Part shown: piece by piece, positions 1-7,943 of the stretch
How positions within the stretch are numbered: the stretch's first letter is position 1
Layout of the letters: every line of letters starts with the position of its first letter
Source: an uncultured Bacilli bacterium
GTDB lineage: Bacteria; Bacillota_I; Bacilli_A; RF39; UBA660
Direction: 5' to 3'
Length of the DNA: 46,500 bases
Assembly (NCBI GenBank): GCA_934089275.1
Contig: CAKOJJ010000009.1
Span: 1 to 46,500 of the forward strand
The notes under the pieces: generated by a model
Seen by the model: only the letters and a program-made list of their open reading frames with translations
What the model was told of the DNA's origin: nothing
Database searches by the model: none
Position numbers and translations under genes: made by a program

Positions 1-54
1 TGAAAGTAACATCCCGAAATGAAAAAAATGGGAAGTTAAATAAATATTTTACTT

Positions 55-137
55 CAAAAAAGATGTAAACAAGGAAGTTGTCCTTGAAAATCGGGGGGGG
101 TATTATAAAATAAAAATGTAGAAAAGGTAGGTAGAAT
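55..137 (+). promoter_or_regulatory. Repeated promoter block with G8 tract, copy 1
   Basis: This block is almost identical to those at 37926-38009 and 45383-45465. It holds an inverted repeat CAAGGA-N5-TCCTTG (70-86) and eight consecutive G (93-100) just before TATTAT (101-106). A -35-like TTGTCC (78-83) lies exactly 17 bases from TATTAT, with the G run inside the spacer. A second possible -35 is TTGAAA (84-89), 16 bases before TAAAAT (106-111). The Shine-Dalgarno is AAAAGGTAGG, just upstream of the ATG at 138. A run of eight G is exceptional in DNA this AT-rich. The promoter assignment is inference from spacing and position. Confidence 0.7.
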
Positions 138-1343
138 ATGAAAAAGAAAAGTATGCTTATAGTAGCAATATTACTAATGTCTATTGGATTTGCAGCAGTA
201 TCAACAACATTAGTAATAAATGGAAATGCAAAAATAGGCGAAAATGAAGAAGATTTCAGTGTAATCTTCACAGCTGCAAGTATAGATGGAAAGGATGTAT
301 ACTCAACAGTAATAGATGATACAAAGAAGATAATTACTTTTGAAACATCAGAATTAAAGACACTAAACCAAACATCAGTATTAACATATGAAGTAACAAA
401 CAACTCAAGTAACTATGATGCAGAAGTAAATGTAACGTGTGTACCAAAGGATGGAACAACAGCCAAGTATACAAGCATCAAAAATAAACTAGAAAATGAT
501 GCAACAGTAGTAAAAGCAAAAGAAAGTCTAAGTGGAACATTAACAGTAACACTAGATAAAACATCAACAGAAGAAGTAAGTGAAGAATACACATGCAAGT
601 TAGAATTCAATGCTGTAGAAAGAGATATATTAGGAGAAGAAATACCAGCATTCCAAAAAGATAGTTGGTCAACAATCGCAACAAATGTAAAAGCAGGAAA
701 TACAAGTCGATATAATGTAGGAGATACAAAAGCAGTAGACTTAGGTGATTTAGGAACACATACAGTTCGAATAGCAAATATGAGTGAATGTACAAATGGA
801 GAAACAAGTGAAACAGCATGTGGATTTGTAGTGGAATTTGCAGATATAATCACAGCACATCAATTTAATAGCACAGCTACAAATGTAGGAGGATGGAAAG
901 ATTCTGAACTTCGTACATATATAAATGGAACAATATATAATGCACTTCAAAGTGAACTACAAAATATAATAACACCAACAAAAGTAATATCAGGACATGG
1001 AAGCACAGAAGGAGAAACAAATTTTGAAACACAAGATAAATTATATTTGTTATCATGTGAAGAAATATATGGTGATTTTGCAAGTTTGTCAACAGCACAA
1101 CATGATACATCAGCAGGAACATCAAAACAATTAGATTATTATAAAAATCAAGGAGTAATAACAAGTAGTTATGCAGGAACAAAAAAACAATATAATGGAA
1201 AAGATTCATGGTGGTGGCTTCGTTCGGCTGATTTTGACGCTGACGGTACTAGCAACTTTCTTGAGGTCTACAATTACGGCAACTGGGCCAACACCCTTGC
1301 ACGCTACTCTGGCGGGATCTCTCCAGCTTTTCGAATTGCTTAA
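138..1343 (+). CDS. Secreted DUF6273-type variable surface protein (putative DGR target), copy 1
   Basis: This 401-residue protein has a basic start and a hydrophobic segment (about residues 5-25) ending in STTLVINGNA, as in exported, cell-surface, TasA/SipW-like proteins. Residues about 30-165 form a repeat-family N-terminal domain shared with the genes at 38010 and 45466. Residues about 170-401 match the DUF6273 pattern (GGWKDSELRTY, DKLYLL, then WWLRSA and SPAFRIA), a fold related to formylglycine-generating-enzyme/C-type-lectin domains often used as DGR targets. The last ~43 codons switch to GC-rich, C/T-ending codons, unlike the A-ending codons before them. It is a single-gene unit with its own promoter and terminator. 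Ligand or partner is unknown. Family assignment is from pattern recognition; the DGR role is inferred. Confidence 0.8.
   Translation: MKKKSMLIVAILLMSIGFAAVSTTLVINGNAKIGENEEDFSVIFTAASIDGKDVYSTVIDDTKKIITFETSELKTLNQTSVLTYEVTNNSSNYDAEVNVTCVPKDGTTAKYTSIKNKLENDATVVKAKESLSGTLTVTLDKTSTEEVSEEYTCKLEFNAVERDILGEEIPAFQKDSWSTIATNVKAGNTSRYNVGDTKAVDLGDLGTHTVRIANMSECTNGETSETACGFVVEFADIITAHQFNSTATNVGGWKDSELRTYINGTIYNALQSELQNIITPTKVISGHGSTEGETNFETQDKLYLLSCEEIYGDFASLSTAQHDTSAGTSKQLDYYKNQGVITSSYAGTKKQYNGKDSWWWLRSADFDADGTSNFLEVYNYGNWANTLARYSGGISPAFRIA
1212..1340 (+). repeat. Putative DGR variable region (VR1)
   Basis: The last codons of the gene, from the first conserved Trp pair to the stop. By hand count, 67 of 132 bases (1212-1343) are G or C, far above the preceding gene body. 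Aligned to VR2 (39078-39200), it has conserved flanks: TGGTGGCTTCGTTCGGC at the start and TCTCCAGCTTT near the end. Between them, 14 codons differ in base 1 or 2 while keeping the same third base (C or T), as expected if the template held AAC/AAT-like codons. VR1 is two codons longer than VR2. No template repeat was seen in the window. Confidence 0.65.
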
Positions 1344-1346
1344 TAT

Positions 1347-1374
1347 AAACTACTAAACTATTAGTAGTTTTTTT
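1347..1374 (+). terminator. Rho-independent terminator after variable protein 1
   Basis: A 10-bp stem AAACTACTAA/TTAGTAGTTT with a 4-base loop is followed by a T run, 3 bases after the stop codon. Its position just past the variable region also resembles the hairpin found downstream of DGR targets. Confidence 0.85.
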
Positions 1375-1427
1375 ATTGGTTTTATAATGTTATAATGAAT
1401 TTATCATATTGAAAGGTAGTAAATATA

Positions 1428-2060
1428 ATGAGAAAAAAACTTGAAGTACGTTATTTTAAAACAAAAGAGGATTATCAACATAAATTAGAGGATTTTGGTA
1501 AAAAAACTAATATTTTACTTATTACTGGATTAGTTGGATCAGGTAAATCAACTTTAGCAAGAAATCTTGGTAAAGAATATAATGCCACAGTAGTAATTCA
1601 AGATTATTTAGCTTGGAGTGATTGTTATGATGATGAAACAAGTAAGTTTTTTGTAAATCTATTTCAAGAAAAATATCCAGAAACAAAAGAATATTTTCTT
1701 AACAATGAGTGGCGTAAATCCAATTTATCAAAAGAAGAAAAGACAGAATATCGAAAAAAATTTGATAAAGTAATTATTGAATATGCTTTAGAACATAATG
1801 ATCATCTTTTTATTTATGAAGGAAGTGATATGTTTTGTAAAAGTGATCAAGAATTTCTTTCAAAATATCCGTTTATAATAAAAAGAACATCAGTTTTTAG
1901 ATCATTTTTTCAAAGTTATAAAAGAGGTAATGTTGGAAATAAAACTTTAAAAGATAAAATTAAGTATGTAAAACATATGACTTATGAATTTTATCGTTTT
2001 TATATAAAAGATTTGCCTAAATTAAATCATTTTATAAACTATATAGAAAAAGAAAAATAA
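1428..2060 (+). CDS. P-loop nucleotide kinase-like protein
   Basis: This 210-residue cytosolic protein has a clear Walker A motif, GLVGSGKST, at residues 34-42 after a short N-terminal strand. The layout resembles small nucleoside/nucleotide kinases or other AAA-like P-loop kinases. The rest (charged helices with several Lys/Arg-rich stretches) does not let me name a substrate. The start is supported by AAAGG about 12 bases upstream and a TATAAT-like box at 1391-1396. It stands alone between two terminators. The nucleotide-binding call is firm; the enzymatic role is unassigned. Confidence 0.75.
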   Translation: MRKKLEVRYFKTKEDYQHKLEDFGKKTNILLITGLVGSGKSTLARNLGKEYNATVVIQDYLAWSDCYDDETSKFFVNLFQEKYPETKEYFLNNEWRKSNLSKEEKTEYRKKFDKVIIEYALEHNDHLFIYEGSDMFCKSDQEFLSKYPFIIKRTSVFRSFFQSYKRGNVGNKTLKDKIKYVKHMTYEFYRFYIKDLPKLNHFINYIEKEK

Positions 2061-2061
2061 T

Positions 2062-2091
2062 ACATAGATACATTGTTATTTATGTTTTTTT
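2062..2091 (+). terminator. Terminator after P-loop kinase
   Basis: A 9-bp stem ACATAGATA/TATTTATGT (one G-T pair) with a 6-base loop is followed by six or more T. Confidence 0.75.
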
Positions 2092-2150
2092 ATGCCTTTA
2101 TTCGACAAATATTTTAATACTAATTTGATATATTTTATTTGGTGATGTGG

Positions 2151-2573
2151 ATGAAAAATATATTTATGATTCTTTTAGGTTCTTTTTTTGCAATTGCTAT
2201 ATCTTATATCTTTAATGCTAAAACAGAAGTACCTGTAATAAGTACAAATACATCTCTTAAAGCGTTTCAATTAGGTGCTTTTAAAGAAGAATCATCGGCA
2301 GTTGATTTAGCTCAAAAATATGATGCTAAAGTAATAAATGAAAATGGTTATTTTTATGTTTATTATTCTGTTTTAAGAGATGAAGCTAATATCAATAAAA
2401 TGATAAATTGTTTAGATCATAAAAAAATTTACTATTACATTAAAGAAGTAGGAGCAAGTGAAAACTATAAAAATGAACTTACAAAATATGAAGAACTTAT
2501 GAAAAATACAACATCAGAAATTGCTTTTTCTGAGTTAAATAAAAAACTAATTAGTATATATTCGGAGGTATAG
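2151..2573 (+). CDS. Membrane-anchored SPOR-like domain protein
   Basis: A protein of about 140 residues with one N-terminal membrane segment (FMILLGSFFAIAISYIF), followed by a stretch reading FQLGAFKEESSAVDLAQKY. This is typical of SPOR domains, which bind denuded septal peptidoglycan. I chose the ATG at 2151 because GGTGAT (2141-2146) sits at good spacing; longer starts at TTG 2139 or ATG 2145 would bury that site. It ends three bases before radC's ATG region and likely heads the radC-mreCD-spoIVF operon, which fits a cell-wall or sporulation role. SPOR assignment is by motif only. Confidence 0.7.
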   Translation: MKNIFMILLGSFFAIAISYIFNAKTEVPVISTNTSLKAFQLGAFKEESSAVDLAQKYDAKVINENGYFYVYYSVLRDEANINKMINCLDHKKIYYYIKEVGASENYKNELTKYEELMKNTTSEIAFSELNKKLISIYSEV

Positions 2574-2575
2574 TT

Positions 2576-3256
2576 ATGTTAATAAAAGATTTACCAGAAT
2601 GTGAAAAACCAAGAGAAAGAATGCTTGAATACGGAGTAGAAAATTTAAGCAATGTTGATCTATTAAGTATTATTTTAAGAAATGGAATAAAAGATATCTC
2701 TGTTAAAGAAGTTGCAATTAATATTTTAAATAATATTGAATCCATTAATGATTTATCCTCTTTAGGAGTAAGAGAACTTTCTAATATAAAAGGCGTTGGT
2801 ACAGTTAAAGCTATAACTCTTCTTTCAAGTATTGAACTTGGTAAAAGAGTTTTTACTAAAGAAGCCAAAGCTAACATGAGTTTATCAAACAAAGAGAAAA
2901 TTCATGAAGTATTTAAAAAGTATTTTATAAACGAAACTCAAGAAAAGTTCCTAGCAATATTCTTAGATAATAAAAAGTGTCTTATTAGTTCTAAAATTTT
3001 ATTTATTGGAACCAACAACGCTTCTATTGCCCATCCAAGAGAAGTATTTATGGAAGCAATTAAAGCAAATGCTAGTGCCGTTGTTGTAATGCATAATCAT
3101 CCATCTGGAAATGTATTACCAAGTGAAGAAGATAAAAATATAACTGAAAAACTTATTCAAAGTGGATATATGTTAGGAATACCACTACTTGATCACATAA
3201 TTACCAATGGAGAGGAGTATTATAGTTTCTATGACGAATTCAAAACTATATTTTAA
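2576..3256 (+). CDS. radC: RadC family JAB/MPN domain protein
   Basis: At 226 residues this is full length for RadC. The N-terminal half has a helix-hairpin-helix-like segment (LSNIKGVGTVKA, about residues 68-79). The C-terminal half is a JAMM metal-binding domain with H173-N-H175-P-S-G and the following acidic ligand D186, giving HxHPSGxxxPSxxD. The biochemical role of RadC is still debated: it was named for DNA repair, and the name reflects history more than proof. GGAGG at 2564-2568 fixes the start. Its position directly before mreC matches the Bacillus radC-mreBCD arrangement, but mreB is missing here. Confidence 0.92.
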   Translation: MLIKDLPECEKPRERMLEYGVENLSNVDLLSIILRNGIKDISVKEVAINILNNIESINDLSSLGVRELSNIKGVGTVKAITLLSSIELGKRVFTKEAKANMSLSNKEKIHEVFKKYFINETQEKFLAIFLDNKKCLISSKILFIGTNNASIAHPREVFMEAIKANASAVVVMHNHPSGNVLPSEEDKNITEKLIQSGYMLGIPLLDHIITNGEEYYSFYDEFKTIF

Positions 3257-3890
3257 AACAATTATATTATTTATTGTTTTTTTGTTTATTTTTATATTTA
3301 GAAATAATATTTTTTATTTATTTGGTTTAATAAATACAAGTGTAAAAAAAGAAAATAATAATTTAGTAACTGAAAATAATATTTTAAAAGAAAAATGTGA
3401 ATATTTTGAACAAGAATTAAAAAGCATAACAAATTTAAAAAATTATGCAAATTATGATTACGCTTTAACACGTATGTCATATAGATTAAGTTATACAAGT
3501 GATGAAATAAGAATATTTAACACTGATAAAATAAAAGTAAATAATATACTTATAAATGAATATGGTTTAGTTGGTCTTGTTAAAACAGTTAAAGATAAAG
3601 TAAGTGATGCAACTCTTTTAACTGGAGTTAAAAATTTATCGGTTAACATTAATTCATCTTATGGAACTTTAAGTGGATACGAATCAGGATATTTTGTTAT
3701 AAAAAATATATCTAACTATGATGATGTATCAATAAATGATTCTGTTTATACATCAACTTTAGGTGAAGTTAAAGAAAAAATATATATTGGAAAAGTTGCT
3801 GATATTAAAATAACTGACATTGAAAAAATATTATATGTGAAAAGTGATGTTGATTTTAATAATATCAACTATTTATATGTGGTAGGTTAA
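3231..3890 (+). CDS. mreC: Rod shape-determining protein MreC
   Basis: A protein of about 219 residues with one N-terminal transmembrane helix (ILFIVFLFIFIF), a coiled coil (VKKENNNLVTENNILKE), then a beta-rich extracellular domain with the MreC-like INEYGLVGLVKTV segment. MreC scaffolds the lateral-wall elongation machinery outside the membrane. I prefer the ATG at 3231, which overlaps the end of radC by 26 bases and has AGGAG at 3213-3217 (long spacing). An in-frame ATG at 3207 would lie before that site. It is followed one base later by the mreD-like gene. Confidence 0.85.
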   Translation: MTNSKLYFKTIILFIVFLFIFIFRNNIFYLFGLINTSVKKENNNLVTENNILKEKCEYFEQELKSITNLKNYANYDYALTRMSYRLSYTSDEIRIFNTDKIKVNNILINEYGLVGLVKTVKDKVSDATLLTGVKNLSVNINSSYGTLSGYESGYFVIKNISNYDDVSINDSVYTSTLGEVKEKIYIGKVADIKITDIEKILYVKSDVDFNNINYLYVVG

Positions 3891-3891
3891 T

Positions 3892-4257
3892 ATGATTTTT
3901 ATTATTATAGATACTTTAATATTTTCTTTAGCAGGAATAAATATCACTTTATTTTTAATGCGAATTCATTTTATGGATATAGTTTCATTTATATTTTCAT
4001 GTCTTTTATTAAGTATTATGAATCCTAATCTATTTTTAATATTCTCATTTTTTATAATGTATTTAGTTGATAAGATTTTATTTAAATATGCTAGGTTTAA
4101 TTTACTTATGTATATTTCTACTTTTACTTTTTATTATTTCATTATTTCAAATGATTTAAATTCATATTTTATAAATCTTCTTTTAATCATTTTATTATAT
4201 TTTTATAAATATAATTATGTAGGAGAAGCTTATGAAAGAAAAAAAATACATAAATAG
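3892..4257 (+). CDS. mreD: MreD-like integral membrane protein
   Basis: This 121-residue protein is almost wholly hydrophobic, with about four membrane helices, and is shorter than typical MreD (about 160-170). Sequence similarity is weak by nature, so the call leans on its place: it begins one base after the mreC stop and overlaps the next gene by 26 bases. It would act with MreC in the elongasome. It may be a reduced MreD or a lineage-specific substitute. Confidence 0.65.
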   Translation: MIFIIIDTLIFSLAGINITLFLMRIHFMDIVSFIFSCLLLSIMNPNLFLIFSFFIMYLVDKILFKYARFNLLMYISTFTFYYFIISNDLNSYFINLLLIILLYFYKYNYVGEAYERKKIHK

Positions 4258-4756
4258 TTTATTTTTAAGAACTATTTTTTCAATTATAATTTTTTTAATA
4301 TTATTTTTACTTCTTAATAATGATTCTTTATATAAAAAAGTATCATCCATAGTTTTTGATAATTCAATTGATTTTACTTATATTAGAAGTAAAACAAATA
4401 AAATACTTGGAAGAATTACTAATAAAGAACATTTTGTTGTAAGTGAAAAACTAGAATATAAAAGTGTGGAAAGAATAAATAATTCATTTAAATTTATTAC
4501 GGATAACAATTATGTATTAAATTCTTTAGAAAATGGAGTAGTAACATTTATTGGTAATATTGATTCTTTAGGTATGAGTGTCATTATAAGAAGTGATGAT
4601 GGCTTTGATTATACTTTTAGTAATATAGAAAATATCAATGTTAAAATGTATGATTATATAGAAAAAAATACAATTATAGGAAGCACTTTAGGAAATTATT
4701 TTTATTTAACTATAAGTAAAGATAATGAGTATTATAACTATGAAGATTTCATTTAA
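4232..4756 (+). CDS. spoIVFA: SpoIVFA-like membrane protein with degenerate M23 domain
   Basis: A 174-residue protein with one N-terminal membrane helix (about residues 10-28) and a C-terminal LytM/M23-like domain (ENGVVTFIGNIDSLGMSVII..., NTIIGSTLG). The usual zinc ligands HxxxD and HxH are not visible, so it is probably a non-catalytic M23 fold. In Bacillus, SpoIVFA holds and regulates the SpoIVFB protease in the forespore outer membrane. The next gene is an M50 protease and rplU follows, the same order as in Bacillus. GGAG before the ATG sets the start. Confidence 0.75.
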   Translation: MKEKKYINSLFLRTIFSIIIFLILFLLLNNDSLYKKVSSIVFDNSIDFTYIRSKTNKILGRITNKEHFVVSEKLEYKSVERINNSFKFITDNNYVLNSLENGVVTFIGNIDSLGMSVIIRSDDGFDYTFSNIENINVKMYDYIEKNTIIGSTLGNYFYLTISKDNEYYNYEDFI

Positions 4757-5453
4757 TATGTTAACTTTGGTATTTTATATATTGCTTATTTTATCTGGCT
4801 ATATAAATTACTTAGTTATTTTTTTATCTATCATGTTTATGCATGAAATAGGTCATGTAATAATGATAAAGATTCTTGGATATAAAATAAACTCAATCAC
4901 AATACTTCCAACTGGAGGAATAATAGATACCAATATAAATTTAAATATTAAAAGTAATCATTTGTTTTTAATAAGTATAGCTGGTATTTTAATGCAACTT
5001 ATTTTACTTAAAATAGTTCCTTATAGCAGTAGTTATAGTTACCAAATTTTTTATAATTTAAATATTAGTTTAATTATTTTTAACTTATTACCAATAAATC
5101 CTTTAGATGGTTATAAAATAAGTTTATCTTTAATAGAAAGATTTATTAAATATAAACGAGTAATAAATGTTTCTTATATTATTTCATTTATTTTTATATT
5201 TTTATTTTTCTTTTATACAAAAAATATTTATATATTTGTATTTTTATACTTTTTAAATGTAAGAAATGTTTTATATATAAATTATTTATATAATAAATTC
5301 TTACTTGAAAGACACTTATATAGTTATGTTTATAAAAAAGATAAATATGTTGCTAATTTATTTAGTATTTATAAATGTAAAAATAATTATATTAAAAATG
5401 GAAACACTTATATAGAAGAATATAAAGCATTAAATAATTATTTTAGTAATTAG
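4725..5453 (+). CDS. spoIVFB: SpoIVFB-like M50 intramembrane metalloprotease
   Basis: A 242-residue polytopic membrane protein with the site-2 protease zinc motif H40-E-I-G-H44 and the second-ligand motif NPLDG (residues 125-129). In Bacillus, SpoIVFB cleaves pro-sigma-K in the mother cell late in sporulation. The SpoIVFA-like neighbour and the downstream rplU support this role over a general M50 protease. Starts at 4725, 4740 and 4758 are all possible; no strong Shine-Dalgarno separates them. The coding region overlaps the previous gene. Confidence 0.85.
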   Translation: MSIITMKISFNMLTLVFYILLILSGYINYLVIFLSIMFMHEIGHVIMIKILGYKINSITILPTGGIIDTNINLNIKSNHLFLISIAGILMQLILLKIVPYSSSYSYQIFYNLNISLIIFNLLPINPLDGYKISLSLIERFIKYKRVINVSYIISFIFIFLFFFYTKNIYIFVFLYFLNVRNVLYINYLYNKFLLERHLYSYVYKKDKYVANLFSIYKCKNNYIKNGNTYIEEYKALNNYFSN

Positions 5454-5458
5454 CATAC

Positions 5459-5516
5459 ATTTCCAAAACTTGGTAAAATTAACTACTTTTGGAAAAATAT
5501 TTCCAAAACTTGATAA
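5459..5516 (+). promoter_or_regulatory. Repeated half-sites TTCCAAAA upstream of the DUF4143 ATPase
   Basis: TTCCAAAACTTGGTAA (5461-5476) recurs as TTCCAAAACTTGATAA (5501-5516). Between them lies the inverted copy TTTTGGAAA (5487-5495), so the three half-sites form two overlapping palindromes. They lie 40-100 bases before the ATPase start, where an operator would sit. The regulator is unknown. Confidence 0.55.
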
Positions 5517-5558
5517 CTTTGTACTTTTAGTATATACTTAATACAGAGGTGAAAAACT

Positions 5559-6764
5559 ATGATAGAGAGAAAAGAATATTTAGAACAGTTAAAAAGATTT
5601 AAAGATAAAGATTTAATAAAAGTAGTTACAGGAATAAGAAGATGTGGAAAGTCTACTTTATTTGAACTATTTATAGATTATTTAAAGTCAATTGGGGTAG
5701 ATGAAGATCAAATAATTAGTATAAATTTGGAAGATGTTATGTATAGCTTTAAAGACTATAAAGAACTTTATGACTATATAATTAAAAAAATTGATTCTAA
5801 AAAACAATACTATGTTTTTTTAGATGAAGTTCAAAATGTTCCGATGTTTCAAAAAGCAGTTGATAGCTTATATATAAAGAAAAATGTTGATGTTTATATA
5901 ACAGGATCAAATGCATATCTTTTATCTGGTGAACTTGCAACTCTGTTATCCGGAAGATATGTTGAAATAAAAATGTTACCACTTTCTTTTAAAGAATATT
6001 TAAGTGCTTTTCCAAATAAAGAAAAAAGTAATTATGAATATTTTTTAGATTATATGAGAAATGGTGGAATGCCTGGAAATATTCCAATATTGCAATACAA
6101 TCCAAATGATTTGGATACTTATTTAGAAGGAACCTTTACTACAATAGTTTATAAAGATATAATAACACGAAACAATATTACAGATAGAATGCTTTTAGAA
6201 AGTATATTAAAATTTATGTTTGATAGTATAGGTAGTCCAATATCAACAAAAAAAATAAGTGATACTCTTACTAGTAAAGGAATATCAACAAGTAATCATA
6301 CAGTTGAAAACTATATTTCTGCTTTTATAGATAGTTTTTTAATATATAAAGCTGAAAGGTTTGACGTAAAGGGCAAAAGTTTACTTGCAAGAGACTATAA
6401 ATATTATGTTGTAGATCAGGGGCTTAGAAGTTATTTATTAGGTAAAAAAGCCGACAGTGATATGGGACATATATTAGAAAATATAGTTTATCTAGAACTA
6501 TTAAGAAGAGGATACAAAGTATATGTTGGAAAAGTAGATGATTTAGAAGTCGATTTTGTATGTGAAAATAGAGATGGATTAAAATATTATCAAGTTGCTT
6601 TATCTGTTAGGGATGAAGCGGTGTTAGAAAGAGAATTAAAATCACTTCAAAAAACAGGAGATCATTATCCTAAGTACTTGTTAACTTTAGATATGGATTT
6701 AGAAGCTGATTATGATGGAATAACTAAAATAAATGTTATAGATTGGCTGTTAAACGTTAAATAA
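5559..6764 (+). CDS. AAA ATPase with DUF4143 domain
   Basis: A 401-residue protein with Walker A GIRRCGKST (residues 25-33), Walker B YVFLDEVQ (D89, E90), the sensor-like YITGSNAYLL, and the ALLSGRYVEI-like segment of the AAA_14/DUF4143 family. The C-terminal part has EVDFV and YYQVALSV, which look like the nuclease-like strand pattern of DUF4143. Such genes are common, mobile and multicopy in Bacteroidota and Bacillota, with no settled function. It interrupts the conserved spoIVFB-rplU neighbourhood and carries its own upstream repeats, so it is probably an insertion. GAGGTG precedes the ATG. Confidence 0.9.
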   Translation: MIERKEYLEQLKRFKDKDLIKVVTGIRRCGKSTLFELFIDYLKSIGVDEDQIISINLEDVMYSFKDYKELYDYIIKKIDSKKQYYVFLDEVQNVPMFQKAVDSLYIKKNVDVYITGSNAYLLSGELATLLSGRYVEIKMLPLSFKEYLSAFPNKEKSNYEYFLDYMRNGGMPGNIPILQYNPNDLDTYLEGTFTTIVYKDIITRNNITDRMLLESILKFMFDSIGSPISTKKISDTLTSKGISTSNHTVENYISAFIDSFLIYKAERFDVKGKSLLARDYKYYVVDQGLRSYLLGKKADSDMGHILENIVYLELLRRGYKVYVGKVDDLEVDFVCENRDGLKYYQVALSVRDEAVLERELKSLQKTGDHYPKYLLTLDMDLEADYDGITKINVIDWLLNVK

Positions 6765-6859
6765 ATATTATTATTTTTTTAACAATTTATGCTATAAATA
6801 GAGGATATTTGGCTTATATATGCCGATTTAAATTGACATAAGCTTGAATATTTGGTAAT

Positions 6860-6945
6860 ATTTAGATGTTTGTAAGTGTTCATTACAAACCGCACTAAAA
6901 AGGTTTATAAACTATTATTAGTACCTTAAAGGCGTGTCTTCAAAA
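6860..6945 (+). ncRNA. Ribosomal protein L21 leader
   Basis: The 5' untranslated region of rplU holds an 8-bp hairpin GTTTGTAA/TTACAAAC (6868-6890), the segment ACCGCACTAAAAAGG (about 6889-6903) with AAACC/GGTTT pairing, and CCTTAAAGG. The two hairpins share bases 6887-6890 and so exclude each other. Order and motif match the Firmicute L21 leader family as I know it, which is thought to give feedback control of the rplU-prp-rpmA operon. The assignment is by eye. Confidence 0.75.
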
Positions 6946-6967
6946 AAATTATAAGGAGGTTAGAGTA

Positions 6968-7267
6968 ATGAAAGCAATATTCGTAACAGGTGGAAAACAA
7001 TATTATGTTTCTGAAGGTGATGTTATCTATGTTGAAAAACTAGATGCTGAAGCAGGAAAAAATATTACATTCGATACTGTATTAGCTGTTGGAGATAAAA
7101 TTGGTACTCCATATGTAAACGGTGCTAAAGTTGAATGTAGTGTTGAAAAACATGGTAAAGCTAAAAAAGTTGTTGTATTCAAATATAGACCTAAGAAAAA
7201 ATATCGTAATACTAAAGGTCATAGACAACCATATACAAAACTTGTTGTTAAAAAAATCGTAGGTTAA
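6968..7267 (+). CDS. rplU: 50S ribosomal protein L21
   Basis: This 99-residue protein is close to the normal ~102. It shows FVTGGKQYYVSEGD near the start and the basic FKYRPKKKYRNTKGHRQ tail that contacts 23S rRNA. A strong AAGGAGG precedes the ATG. It is the first gene of rplU-prp-rpmA, with prp starting two bases after its stop. Confidence 0.98.
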   Translation: MKAIFVTGGKQYYVSEGDVIYVEKLDAEAGKNITFDTVLAVGDKIGTPYVNGAKVECSVEKHGKAKKVVVFKYRPKKKYRNTKGHRQPYTKLVVKKIVG

Positions 7268-7269
7268 TT

Positions 7270-7566
7270 ATGATTAACATTAAAAAGAAAAAAAATGTTA
7301 TTACTATTTCTGGACATGCAAATTATAGTGATAAAGAAGATATAGTTTGTGCAAGTGTTTCATCGATAATGTATACAAGTGTAAATGCACTTTTAAGATT
7401 TGATGGTAAAAGTATTGAATATATGGATGATGGAAATACAGTAACAATAAAAGTTAATAAAGATGATGATATAACAAATACTTTAATTATTAATATGTTG
7501 TCATTATTTAATGAATTAGCTTTGAAATACAAAAAAAATATAAATTTTGAAATGGAGGAAGAGTAA
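7270..7566 (+). CDS. prp: Ribosomal-processing cysteine protease Prp
   Basis: A 98-residue member of the YsxB/Prp family with the catalytic pair H16 (SGHA) and C27 (VCASVS) in the conserved spacing. Prp removes the N-terminal extension of ribosomal protein L27, which must happen before ribosome assembly. It lies between rplU and rpmA, and its stop overlaps the rpmA start (TAATG). The substrate extension is visible in the next gene. Confidence 0.95.
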   Translation: MINIKKKKNVITISGHANYSDKEDIVCASVSSIMYTSVNALLRFDGKSIEYMDDGNTVTIKVNKDDDITNTLIINMLSLFNELALKYKKNINFEMEEE

Positions 7567-7865
7567 TGTTAAATTTATTTAATATAATTTCTTTAGACAT
7601 TCAACGTTTCGCCCATGTTAAAGCACAAGGTTCAACACAAAATGGACGTGATAGTGCTGGTAGAAGATTAGGAGCTAAAGCAGCTGATGGAGAAGTTATC
7701 AATGCTGGATCTATAATTTATAGACAAAGAGGAACTAAGATTTATCCAGGTAAAAACGTTGGTATGGGTAAAGATCATACTTTATTCGCATTAATCAAAG
7801 GACAAGTTAAATTTGAAAGATGTGGAAGAGATAAGAAAAAAGTAAGTGTTTACGAAGTAAAATAG
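7566..7865 (+). CDS. rpmA: 50S ribosomal protein L27 with Prp-cleaved extension
   Basis: A 99-residue protein. Mature L27 begins AHVKAQGSTQNGRDS and is preceded by a 15-residue extension ending LDIQRF. This matches the known Prp recognition pattern, with cleavage expected between F15 and A16. The freed N-terminus reaches the peptidyl-transferase centre. The protease is encoded directly upstream, with overlapping stop and start. The canonical AHKKGQG is slightly altered here to AHVKAQG. Confidence 0.97.
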   Translation: MLNLFNIISLDIQRFAHVKAQGSTQNGRDSAGRRLGAKAADGEVINAGSIIYRQRGTKIYPGKNVGMGKDHTLFALIKGQVKFERCGRDKKKVSVYEVK

Positions 7866-7888
7866 TATCAAATGATGCTATTTTTTTT
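7861..7888 (+). terminator. Terminator of the rplU-prp-rpmA operon
   Basis: A stem AATAGTATC/GATGCTATT (one T-G pair) with a 4-base loop and eight T; it starts within the rpmA stop codon. Confidence 0.85.
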
Positions 7889-7943
7889 ATTGACGATTAA
7901 TATAATTAAATATATAATAATTGTCTCAGAAGGAATGATATTT

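Noticed and set aside
1..54. A gene or terminator in the first bases
   Set aside because: Only a weak CCC...GGG pairing is visible and no open frame; not enough to call.
93..100. The G8 run as a G-quadruplex
   Set aside because: A single run of eight G without further G runs nearby does not supply the four G tracts needed within one strand.
1171..1356. A 61-codon plus-strand frame overlapping the end of variable protein 1
   Set aside because: It runs out of frame through the variable region and into the terminator; the DUF6273 frame has the conserved WWLRSA and SPAFRIA ends.
5459..5516. The TTCCAAAA repeats as a CRISPR array
   Set aside because: Only three short half-sites in mixed orientation, without regular spacers or cas genes.
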